Positions 1 through 7,731 of a DNA stretch of 64,000 nt are shown piece by piece. Position 1 is the stretch's first letter. Every line of letters begins with the position of its first letter. A model generated the notes under the pieces. That model was not told where the DNA came from. It made no database searches and saw nothing but the letters and a program-made list of their open reading frames with translations. Where the stretch lies: positions 124,001 to 188,000 of the forward strand of contig NZ_BOOK01000005.1 of the NCBI RefSeq assembly GCF_016863195.1, read 5' to 3'. A program made the translations under genes and the position numbers. This DNA is from Paraplanobispora takensis. GTDB lineage: Bacteria; Actinomycetota; Actinomycetes; Streptosporangiales; Streptosporangiaceae.

Positions 1-409
1 GGGCCGCCACGAGCCCGGCCAGGTCACCCTCGTCATGGTCGCGCAGCCAGCGCCACAGCTCCTCCGCGCTCTCCCGCTGCTCCTGGAGCAGGCTCCAGAT
101 ATCGTCCGTCTCGTGCTCCCGGAGCCACCGCCTGAGCTCCTCCGCCTCCTCGGCGTGCTCCTGGAGCCAGTCCTCCGGCCGCTCCTGGCCCTGCCCCCCG
201 AGCCGGTCCTCCAGCCGCTCGCCCTCTCCCAGGGCGCGCAGCCACGAGGCGAGATCCTCGGCCGCGGAGTGGCCGGACACGACGGGCGCGTCCCCGAGCG
301 CGTCCGTCACGGGCGTGTCCGCCACCGCCATCGCACCGGGAGCCAGCGCCCCCGTGCCCACGGCCGACACCACCACGACATGCCTCAGCCATCCGGTTAC
401 CCCGCTCAC
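1..409 (-). CDS. Secreted Glu/Arg/Trp-rich protein, truncated by window edge
   Basis: The frame reads leftwards off the window from a GTG at 409, so about 136 codons are visible and the C terminus is missing. GGAGA six bases upstream of the GTG supports this start. Residues 1-30 look like a Sec signal peptide: a short polar start, a Val-rich core and Ala-Val-Ala before the mature part. The rest is highly charged and helical, with a recurring Trp-Leu-X-X-His pattern at about residues 81, 95 and 121 and a related Trp-Leu at 56. I do not recognise a family. It has its own promoter (462-490) and lies just downstream of the secretion-like operon. Being an exported substrate or accessory of that operon is only a guess. 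Confidence 0.6.
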   Translation of the reverse strand, partial: MSGVTGWLRHVVVVSAVGTGALAPGAMAVADTPVTDALGDAPVVSGHSAAEDLASWLRALGEGERLEDRLGGQGQERPEDWLQEHAEEAEELRRWLREHETDDIWSLLQEQRESAEELWRWLRDHDEGDLAGLVAA

Positions 410-461
410 CGTACGTCTCCGATCCCCCGACTCGGACGTACGAGGACAGCACGCCCAGTAG

Positions 462-490
462 CTGTTATGTCACCATGCGCTCACTTTCAA
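462..490 (-). promoter_or_regulatory. Sigma-70-type promoter for the secreted protein
   Basis: On the minus strand TTGAAA (485-490) and TAACAG (462-467) are separated by exactly 17 bases. It overlaps the stop codon of the Nudix gene and fires towards the gene starting at 409. Confidence 0.5.
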
Positions 491-888
491 CCCTCACGCA
501 TGAGGTCTCGCACGGCGTTCACGATCGGCAGGTCGGCGGGCAGCCAGGGCACGTCGTACAGCTCGTCCGGGGTGAGCCAGCGCAGGTCATGGTGCTCCTT
601 GGCCTCCGGGGTCCCCTCCACGATCACCGCGAACCAGACCCGGAGCACGTAGCCCTTCGTGAGCGGCCAGTCGCCGCCGACCCGCTCGCCGATCTCGATC
701 AGGACGCCGAGTTCCTCGTGGCACTCGCGGATCAGCGCCTCGTGGTCGTCCTCCCCCGGGTCGACCTTCCCGCCCGGGAACTCCCAGCCCCCGGCGAGCT
801 CGGGCGGCTCGGCGCGCTGGGCGGCCAGCAGCCGGCCCGCCCCGTCGACGATCGCGGCCCCCACGACGATTTTCTCCACGCTTTCCAT
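487..888 (-). CDS. Nudix hydrolase (MutT-like)
   Basis: This 133-residue protein has a complete Nudix box at about residues 32-55: GGKVDPGE, then REC, then HEELGV, fitting GX5EX7REUXEEXGU. Family members hydrolyse nucleoside diphosphates linked to another moiety. The sequence resembles the (d)CTP/8-oxo-dGTP pyrophosphohydrolase subgroup, but substrate cannot be read from sequence. The ATG at 888 follows GAGG at only 3 bases, a short spacing. The gene begins 32 bases after the stop of the SLT-NlpC gene, so it may be read through from the secretion-like operon. No functional link to secretion is evident. Confidence 0.88.
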   Translation of the reverse strand: MESVEKIVVGAAIVDGAGRLLAAQRAEPPELAGGWEFPGGKVDPGEDDHEALIRECHEELGVLIEIGERVGGDWPLTKGYVLRVWFAVIVEGTPEAKEHHDLRWLTPDELYDVPWLPADLPIVNAVRDLMREG

Positions 889-920
889 GAGCCTCGATTC
901 TGTCCCATGGGCGGTACGGC

Positions 921-2009
921 CTAACCCTGCTCCCTCAGTTCGAGCTGGGCCCGGATGGCGGGGTTCTGGAGAGGGCGGGTGAAGCCGACGATGCCGGTGC
1001 GGGTCCGGTAGGACGTGACCTTGATCGGGCCGCACAGGCGGCACCTGGCCTCGACCATCTTGCCCGGTGAGACCACCATGCCCACGTGCCCCGGCCTGTC
1101 GGGGCCGGTGCCCGGACCGGCGTTGAAGAAGACCAGGTCCCCGGCCTGCTCCTGGCCGGCCTCGACCTTCACACCGAACGGCCACTGGCCGAAGGTGGTG
1201 CGCGGGATGGACAGGCCGACGCTCCGGTAGGCCATGTAGATGATCCCCGAGCAGTCGAAGGCGTCGGGCCCCGTGCCGCCCCACAGGTACGGCTTGCCGC
1301 GCTGGGCCAGCGCGTAGGAGAGGATCTGCGCCACCACGTCGTCGGGCGCCGCCGCCACCAGCGGCGGGTCGCAGGCGGGCTCCGCCTCCGGCGGGGTGCC
1401 GACCTCGCCGTCCTCGGCGTACTTGCCGGCGACCTCCATGACCTGGTCCACGTACCACCAGGCCCGGTTGTAGACGAACAGCGCCCGCCGTACGTCCTCC
1501 GGCGCCCCGTTGCGCTTGAGCATCTTCGCCGCGCCGAGGATGGCGTCCGCCGGGTTGTAGACGTCGGCCCAGCCGTCGCCGTCGCCGTCGGAGGCGTAGC
1601 CGTTGAACTCCGACGGGATCTTGATCTTCGCCTTGCCGCCCCAGGTACTGATCAGGAACTGCATCGGCCCCGCGGCCCCGGCGTAGTTGGTCCCGCTCTG
1701 CACGCCCGGGAGCGTGGAGCGCCCGTGGTCGGTCTCGCGCTTGCCGACCCCGGCCAGCACGTTCCACTGCACGCCGACCTTCTCGCCGTGCTCGCGGTAC
1801 AGCTCCAGGTACTCCGGCGGGATGTCGGAGGTCGCCGTCTCGGAGGCGCCGGCCGGCCGGCCCGCGCTCTCCTCGCAGTCGGGGATGTCGCCCCCGCCGG
1901 TGAACGAGGGGAAGGTGCTCACCATCATCATCGGGGCCATGACCAGGGTCACCAGGCAGATCCCGGCGACGGCGAGGACCAGGATGATCCGTGCCCTCCC
2001 GCCGCTCAT
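921..2009 (-). CDS. Bifunctional lytic transglycosylase / NlpC-P60 endopeptidase (TcpG/VirB1-like)
   Basis: This 362-residue protein has an N-terminal membrane anchor (about residues 7-30). An SLT-type transglycosylase domain follows (about 60-205), with a Lys-Arg-Glu-Thr-Asp motif holding the probable catalytic Glu and a G-P-M-Q-F segment. The C-terminal NlpC/P60 domain (about 225-345) shows the DCSG catalytic Cys motif and a downstream GHVGM His motif. This pairing is typical of cell-wall hydrolases that open peptidoglycan for Gram-positive conjugation machines (Tn916 Orf14, pCW3 TcpG). The start overlaps the stop of the preceding VirB8-like gene by ATGA. It is the last clear secretion component of the operon. 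Confidence 0.9.
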   Translation of the reverse strand: MSGGRARIILVLAVAGICLVTLVMAPMMMVSTFPSFTGGGDIPDCEESAGRPAGASETATSDIPPEYLELYREHGEKVGVQWNVLAGVGKRETDHGRSTLPGVQSGTNYAGAAGPMQFLISTWGGKAKIKIPSEFNGYASDGDGDGWADVYNPADAILGAAKMLKRNGAPEDVRRALFVYNRAWWYVDQVMEVAGKYAEDGEVGTPPEAEPACDPPLVAAAPDDVVAQILSYALAQRGKPYLWGGTGPDAFDCSGIIYMAYRSVGLSIPRTTFGQWPFGVKVEAGQEQAGDLVFFNAGPGTGPDRPGHVGMVVSPGKMVEARCRLCGPIKVTSYRTRTGIVGFTRPLQNPAIRAQLELREQG

Positions 2010-2677
2010 CCGTCCGTCTCCGCGGCCCGGTCGTCGCCCTCCTGCCCGTCCGCGGCCGGCTGGAGGTCGTGGACCCGCCAGCCGGAGCCGACCGGGACGA
2101 GTGTGACGGCGTACTCGTCGGTGCGGTCACGCCTGCCGCTCTTGGCGGTGATCTGCTCGGTGGCGGTGACCACGAACACCACCGAGGAGTCCTGGATCTG
2201 CCGGATCTCCTTGACCTTCGCCGATCCGGCCGAGACCACCTCGTCGGCGCTGTTGGCCTCCGCGAAGCCCGGCGCCGTGCGCGCCCGCACCAGCGTGTCG
2301 CCGAACTCCGCCGTGGCGTAGCCCCGCAGCCGCTCCCCCGCGGCCACCGGGTCCTCGTCGTAGCGGTAGGTCCCGTACTCGGCGGCGAAGCGCTCGGCGT
2401 AGTCGGCGGCGGCGGCCAGCTCCTGCTTGCTCATCGGCAGGTAGGAGTAGACGTCGAAGGGCGCGTCGCTCGCCGTCGCCTCCGGGCGCGACGGCTCCGC
2501 GGACGCCCGCGCCGTCGCCGGTGCGGTACGGCCGACGCCCGCGGACTCGGCCCGCGGCCGCTCACCGGCCTCGGACCCCGGAGAGCCCGAGGACATGGTC
2601 AGGTACACCCCGACCGCGGCGAGCACCGCCACGAGCACCGCGAAGACGACCCCCCTGCGGCCGCCCGGCTCCGACAT
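2006..2677 (-). CDS. Single-pass membrane protein, VirB8/NTF2-like periphery
   Basis: This 223-residue protein has one transmembrane helix at about residues 8-28 and a Pro/Ala/Ser-rich external linker to about 70. A compact alpha/beta domain follows (about 75-210), whose helix-then-strand pattern resembles the NTF2-like fold of VirB8/TcpC periplasmic domains. The assignment rests on architecture and operon position, not on a diagnostic motif. It sits two bases after the VirB6-like gene, with AAGGA as ribosome site inside that gene's end, and overlaps the next gene by ATGA, so it is translated with both. It may act as a scaffold between the membrane channel and the wall hydrolase. Confidence 0.65.
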   Translation of the reverse strand: MSEPGGRRGVVFAVLVAVLAAVGVYLTMSSGSPGSEAGERPRAESAGVGRTAPATARASAEPSRPEATASDAPFDVYSYLPMSKQELAAAADYAERFAAEYGTYRYDEDPVAAGERLRGYATAEFGDTLVRARTAPGFAEANSADEVVSAGSAKVKEIRQIQDSSVVFVVTATEQITAKSGRRDRTDEYAVTLVPVGSGWRVHDLQPAADGQEGDDRAAETDG

Positions 2678-2679
2678 CG

Positions 2680-5172
2680 TCAGTCCTTGTCCGGGTTGGA
2701 CGGGCGGAGCCAGAAGGGCGTGGGCGCCTCATCGGCCCGCTTGCCCCGGTCGGACCGGCCGGACAGCCAGAGCGGGGGCGCCTCGGAGGCGCGGTCCGAA
2801 CGGCCGGAGTCGCCGCCGCGCGAACCCCCCGATCCCCGCGAACCGCCGAAGATGCTCCCGCCGGAGTCGGAGGAACCGCGCGAGCCGCCCGAGGAGCCCC
2901 GTGAGCCGCCGCCGAAGATGCTGCCGCCCGACGAGCCGGAGGACGTCCGGGAACCGCCGGAGGAACCGCGCGGACCGGTGTTCCGCGAGCCGCCGGAGGA
3001 ACCGCGCGAGCCGCCCGAGGAGCCTCGCGAGCCGCCGCCGAAGATGCTGCCGCCCGACGAGCCGGAGGACGCCCGGGAACCGCCGGAGGACGGGGCGGGC
3101 GCCGAGCCGCCGCCCGAGCCCGAAGCGTTCTGGGAGGCCCAGCCTCCGCCGGACCGCCCGCCGAACCAGCCGCCGGCGCTCCCGGTGCGTGCGGGAGTGC
3201 CGCCGCCGGTGCTCTCGCCGCGTGCGGGGGCGCCGCCGCCGGTGCTTGCGCCGCGGGCGGGGGGCACGGTGCCCGCCGTACGGCCTCCGGACAGGTTGAG
3301 CGGCGGCGCCGCGCCGGTGCGCGGGGCGGTGACCGGACGGCCCACGCCCTTGCGCCGCGCGCCCGACTGGGCGTCGGTGTCCAGCGGCGCGGGCTGTCCC
3401 GCCACCGGGACCCGGGTGCCCGAGGGCGTGCCCGCCGCCGCACCGCCCTCCTCGCCGCGGAGCTTGCCCTGGGCGACCGCGGCCGCCGCTCCGGCGGACG
3501 CCCCCCCGGCCACCGCGGCCGCCTGCAGCAGGGGCTCGGCCTTGCGCGTGCCCCACCGGCCGGCCCGCACCGCCGCGACCGGCGGCAGCACGCCCGCCGC
3601 CCGCTGCAGGGTGGGCGCGCTGGCCGCCTCGCCCAGCACCCGGGTGGTGAAGGTGTGCCCGTCCATCGAGGCGAACAGGTGCTGGAAGGGGCGCCGGTAG
3701 AAGAAGACCGCGATGGTCAGCAGCGCCATGAACATGACCTGCATGCCCCACGGCATGGCGGCGGAGATGATCAGGGCGTAGCCGTACACCAGCACGCCCA
3801 GCACCAGCGCCAGCACGGCCTGCCGCAGGAGCGTGCCGACCAGCATCTCCACCCAGCGCATCGCGATGATCCGGCCCGAGCCCGGATGCACGCCGATCAG
3901 CAGGAAGACCGGCGCGAGGATCAGCAATAACAGGAACCCGACCTTCAGCACCAGCAGCGAGACCGCCACCAGGAAGATCAGCAACCCGGCGACCACCGCG
4001 GCCATGAGCGCGCCGATCGCGATGCCGAGCCGGCTGGTCCAGTCCTTGCCCTGCAGGAGGAAGTAGATCGGGGTGTTCTTCAGGTAGGTGACGACCTCCT
4101 GCTCGTACCGGGCCTGATGGGCGCTGCTGCTGGGCAGCTGGGCGGCCTTCTGCTCGGCCAGGTCGATGGCCTGGATGTCCAGCACCTTGGGCCCGAAGTC
4201 GCGCACCACCGGAGCGTCGGCGTCGGCGGTGCCGAACATGCCCATCAGCCACGGCTTGCAGACCAGGGTGGACCACAGGGCGTCGGCGTTCTGTTCCACC
4301 GCCGGGACGCCCGTGCGGCCGTAGCCGCCGGCCTGCGCCTGCGGGCTGGTCTCCCCCTTGGCCGGTATGCACGACGCCCCGCCCGCGCCGGGCAGGCCGG
4401 AGAAGGCCGAGTTGACGACCTCTCCGGTCTTGTCGGTGACGATCTTGCCCATCCCGGTGAGGTCGCCGGGACGGCTGAAGAACCACACCGCGACGGTGAC
4501 CGCGAGCACCATCCAGATGACGCCCTCGGCGGTCGTGGTCGCGCGCTTGCGGATCAGGCCGTACCAGGCCAGCCAGATGGCCCCGAGGATCACGACGGGC
4601 CGCAGGTACGGCCAGTACATCGCGTTGGACAGGCTGACCACGATGTCGTCGACCACGTTCTTGATCGACTCCAGCGGCCCCTCGGTGGCCGCCGCCTGGT
4701 AGGTCGTGATGGTCAGCCGGTCCAGCGCCTTGGCCCAGGAGAAGACCGTGTTGGCCCAGGCGTTGCCCAGCACCGCGGCGACGTCGTCGCAGCCGAGCTC
4801 GTTGGTGTGCCAGAACTGACCGCTCATGCCGTAGGTGGCGTAGTTCGACTGCACGCCCGAAGGCTGCGCCGCCGCACCCTCGACGGGCGGGGGCTCGACC
4901 AGGCCGTCCACTCCGGCGCCGACGACCTCGGGGGCCAGATCGGGCGAGAGGTCGCAGGGCGCCGCGGCCGCGATGGACCCGCCTGTGGGGAACACCAGCG
5001 GCAGTGCCGTGAACGCCACCAGCGCCACGAGCGCCACGGCGATCCGGCGACCGACTCGCCCGCCGGACCGTCCCGGACGCCGCCTGAGCGTCCATCCGCC
5101 GACGGCACGTCCCGGCCACCGGCGCGAACGTCTCCCACGGGGAGGATTCGATCCCTCGTCGGAGTCCTTCAT
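2680..5172 (-). CDS. VirB6/TrbL-like polytopic membrane protein with Gly/Ser-rich repeat tail
   Basis: The 830-residue protein has a basic N terminus, a signal-like helix at about 45-65, an external loop of about 130 residues with conserved-looking Cys and Trp, and a core of about seven hydrophobic helices (roughly 190-510). A long low-complexity C-terminal tail follows, largely Gly, Ser and Arg. Polytopic proteins of this layout form the inner-membrane pore in type IV systems (VirB6, TrbL, TcpH). The tail holds a duplicated block rich in SGGS, GSRGSS and SIFGG (repeat at 2871-3090). The ATG overlaps the VirB4 stop by four bases. The tail is presumably cytoplasmic or extracellular; topology cannot be settled by eye. 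Confidence 0.82.
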   Translation of the reverse strand: MKDSDEGSNPPRGRRSRRWPGRAVGGWTLRRRPGRSGGRVGRRIAVALVALVAFTALPLVFPTGGSIAAAAPCDLSPDLAPEVVGAGVDGLVEPPPVEGAAAQPSGVQSNYATYGMSGQFWHTNELGCDDVAAVLGNAWANTVFSWAKALDRLTITTYQAAATEGPLESIKNVVDDIVVSLSNAMYWPYLRPVVILGAIWLAWYGLIRKRATTTAEGVIWMVLAVTVAVWFFSRPGDLTGMGKIVTDKTGEVVNSAFSGLPGAGGASCIPAKGETSPQAQAGGYGRTGVPAVEQNADALWSTLVCKPWLMGMFGTADADAPVVRDFGPKVLDIQAIDLAEQKAAQLPSSSAHQARYEQEVVTYLKNTPIYFLLQGKDWTSRLGIAIGALMAAVVAGLLIFLVAVSLLVLKVGFLLLLILAPVFLLIGVHPGSGRIIAMRWVEMLVGTLLRQAVLALVLGVLVYGYALIISAAMPWGMQVMFMALLTIAVFFYRRPFQHLFASMDGHTFTTRVLGEAASAPTLQRAAGVLPPVAAVRAGRWGTRKAEPLLQAAAVAGGASAGAAAAVAQGKLRGEEGGAAAGTPSGTRVPVAGQPAPLDTDAQSGARRKGVGRPVTAPRTGAAPPLNLSGGRTAGTVPPARGASTGGGAPARGESTGGGTPARTGSAGGWFGGRSGGGWASQNASGSGGGSAPAPSSGGSRASSGSSGGSIFGGGSRGSSGGSRGSSGGSRNTGPRGSSGGSRTSSGSSGGSIFGGGSRGSSGGSRGSSDSGGSIFGGSRGSGGSRGGDSGRSDRASEAPPLWLSGRSDRGKRADEAPTPFWLRPSNPDKD
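2871..3090 (-). repeat. 126-bp-period direct duplication in the VirB6-like tail
   Basis: A block of about 95 bases starting at 2871 recurs almost unchanged from 2997, encoding two near-identical 42-residue periods of Gly/Ser/Arg sequence. Shorter GSRGSS-coding units repeat within each copy. Confidence 0.8.
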
Positions 5173-7661
5173 GACCGCACCTCCAGCGCCGCAGCCGCCG
5201 CCTGACCGACTCTGTCGCCCCCAGGAAGATCATGCACGTTCTCGTGGGGTTTGTCGTGGGTGGGATTCGTGTCGAGCCAGCTCAGCAGCTCACCGGAGAT
5301 GAGATCCACCCCGATGCGGCCCGCACGGCCGTCCAGGTCGCGGAACACGCACTCGCCGTTGCCCAGCAAGCGCAGCACCGCCTTGTGCTCCTCGGAGGGA
5401 TCGACCCCGAGCAGCGCCATGACGTTCTCCACCTCGACGCGCTCGGTGGAGCGGAAGGCGAACACCGACGACAGACAGTTCGTCACCTGCTCGTTCAGCA
5501 GGTCGCCGGCGTTCTGCGAGACCAGGACGAGCGCGGTGTTGCGCGAGCGGCCCATCCGGCTCACCTCGGGCACCAGCTTGGCGCCCTCAGGCGTGGAGGT
5601 GATCGCCCACGCCTCGTCCAGGAAGATCGCCTTGGGGGTCCGCCGGTCCAGGCCGTTCATCAGGCCCCGGGCGAACTGGGCGACCAGGTACAGCAGCGCC
5701 ACCGACAGCCGCTGCTCGTAGGAGTAGTCGTCGCGGCCGGTGGTGGCGTCCGGCAGGGTCAGGCCGCCGAGGGTGAAGACCGTGGTCCAGCCCTGGGTGT
5801 CGATCTGGTCGCCGCCGGAGGGGTCGAAGCAGAGCCGGGCCAGGTGCATCTCCGACATCGAGCGCAGCACGGCGCCCAGGTTCTTGGAGGCGGCGTCCTC
5901 GGCCTGCTCCAGGAAGTCGACGACCTTGCCCAGCGAGGGGGCCTCGCCGTTGGAGACCGCCGCCACCGCCTGGATCATCGCCGACTCGCGCTCCTCCGAC
6001 ATGCGCGGCAGCAGCAGCCGCAGCGTCTCGGTGGCCATCGTCTTCTTGGCCGCGAGATCCTCTCCGAAGGAGAACGGGTCGAGCAATCCCGGCGCGGCCG
6101 AGCCGAGCGGGATGATCCGCGCCTTCCTGCCCCGCTCCTGCAGGAGCCGGACCAGGGAGTCGGCGTCGCCCTTGGGGTCGATCACCGCCACCGTGACCCC
6201 GCGCATCGCCATCTGGTAGATCATCAACAGCGCCAGCGTGGTCTTGCCGCCGCCCGGCTCACCGGTGATCGCGATGGCCGTCGGCCGGTTGCGCGCCGCC
6301 GCCACGAGCGGGTCGAAGTGCACGATGCTGCGGGCCCGGCCCAGGGTCTCCCCGATGTACGGCCCCGCCCAGCCGGCGTTCGTCTCGTCCACCCGGTCGC
6401 CGAGGTCCACCGTGGCGGTGGCCATGCCGCCCGCGATGGTGCGCAGCGGCTGCCGCTGGGCGTAGGCGTTGACCCGCACCCGCTCGCCGGGTAACGCCTC
6501 GCAGAACAGCGAGAACTGGTCGCCGGTGGAGTTGACGATGTCGATGCCCATGTCGCGGTAGTGCTCCACGACCGCCTCGACCCGCTGCACGCAGATCTCC
6601 TCGGTGGGGGCGGAGACGATCAGCCGGTGCCAGCCGTACACGAACGGCAGGCGCTCCTTGGTGATGCCGTGCTCCAGCATCCGGGCCGCGTCGATCTGCT
6701 CGGCCAGCGCCAGCGGCGCCTCCGCGCCCGCCTCCCGGATGTGGATGTCCATGTCACGGGCGTGGGCGAGCTTGCGCGCGACGTCCTTGCTGGCCTTGAC
6801 CGGGGGGATCAGCCGCATCCGGGAGCTGATCTCGACGGGGAAGGGCAGCTGGTCGGCGAAGTGCATCCACGGCTCGCCGTCGGGGAAGGGCATCAGGTCG
6901 GGGAAGCGGGCGAAGGACAGGTGGGCGACGTAGGAGTCGCCGTGCGGCTGCTCGATCCGCAGCAGCGACCTGCCGTTGTGGATCTGCCCCTCGACCAGGG
7001 ACTCGATCTCCCCCTTGCCCCACCGGCGTTTCGGGCTGGCCGAGGCGGGCGGGTCGCCCAGGGATCCGGTCGCGGCGTGCTGGAACAGCCAGGCGATCTC
7101 GGTGGAGGTGGCGTGCCGGGCGTACAGGGCGCTGGCCCCCAGGGCCCGCCCGAGCCGCTCGGCCGACTCGGTCCACCGGGTGATCTCGGCCTTGGGGATC
7201 TGGTCGTCCTCGATGCCCAGGGCCTTCTCGCTGCGCTGGTAGAAGCCGAAGAGCTGGGCGAACACCCCGGTGCCCAGCTGCACGCCCCGCTGGCCGAGCC
7301 GTACGCCGAGGTAGACCTCCTTGTTCCAGAAGTCCTTGGCCCAGACGTGGCGGTACATCTCCTCCAGATAGTCGCGCCAGCCCGGCCCCTCGTCGGAGGT
7401 CGCGTTGAGCGCCATCGCCCACTCCGCCGCCGGGTAGGTGCGGTGCGCCACCCGCAGGTGCACCTCGGCGTCCGGCATCCTGATCGCCGCGAGCGCGATC
7501 GTGATGTTGGTGGCCAGCGCCTCCCGCTCCTCGGGGGTGATGAACTCGTAGCTCACGGTCGGGAGGCGGAAGTACGCCCACGCCGCCGAGTCGGTCAGCA
7601 GGATCCGGTCGTCGAAGTAACGGACGGCCAGGCGGCTGCGGGCCCGCGACGCACGGCTCAT
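5169..7661 (-). CDS. VirB4-family type IV secretion ATPase
   Basis: This 830-residue protein has an N-terminal region seen in actinobacterial VirB4/TraE proteins, then a RecA-like ATPase domain. Walker A GEPGGGKTT lies at about 466-474 and Walker B with FLDEAW at about 677-682. A later SQNAGD segment resembles the conserved glutamine motif. VirB4 ATPases energise substrate transfer and pilus or channel assembly at the inner membrane. The ATG at 7661 is chosen because GGAGG stands 7 bases upstream; longer in-frame extensions lack such a site. It follows the TcpE-ParA gene by 70 bases and overlaps the VirB6-like gene by ATGA. This is the most securely identified member of the operon. Confidence 0.92.
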   Translation of the reverse strand: MSRASRARSRLAVRYFDDRILLTDSAAWAYFRLPTVSYEFITPEEREALATNITIALAAIRMPDAEVHLRVAHRTYPAAEWAMALNATSDEGPGWRDYLEEMYRHVWAKDFWNKEVYLGVRLGQRGVQLGTGVFAQLFGFYQRSEKALGIEDDQIPKAEITRWTESAERLGRALGASALYARHATSTEIAWLFQHAATGSLGDPPASASPKRRWGKGEIESLVEGQIHNGRSLLRIEQPHGDSYVAHLSFARFPDLMPFPDGEPWMHFADQLPFPVEISSRMRLIPPVKASKDVARKLAHARDMDIHIREAGAEAPLALAEQIDAARMLEHGITKERLPFVYGWHRLIVSAPTEEICVQRVEAVVEHYRDMGIDIVNSTGDQFSLFCEALPGERVRVNAYAQRQPLRTIAGGMATATVDLGDRVDETNAGWAGPYIGETLGRARSIVHFDPLVAAARNRPTAIAITGEPGGGKTTLALLMIYQMAMRGVTVAVIDPKGDADSLVRLLQERGRKARIIPLGSAAPGLLDPFSFGEDLAAKKTMATETLRLLLPRMSEERESAMIQAVAAVSNGEAPSLGKVVDFLEQAEDAASKNLGAVLRSMSEMHLARLCFDPSGGDQIDTQGWTTVFTLGGLTLPDATTGRDDYSYEQRLSVALLYLVAQFARGLMNGLDRRTPKAIFLDEAWAITSTPEGAKLVPEVSRMGRSRNTALVLVSQNAGDLLNEQVTNCLSSVFAFRSTERVEVENVMALLGVDPSEEHKAVLRLLGNGECVFRDLDGRAGRIGVDLISGELLSWLDTNPTHDKPHENVHDLPGGDRVGQAAAAALEVRS

Positions 7662-7731
7662 ACGCCCTCCTCCGGCCGCACGGCCCGATCGGCCGCTGTC
7701 GGGGACAGCTCGTCTTGTCGCGTCCCGGGGA

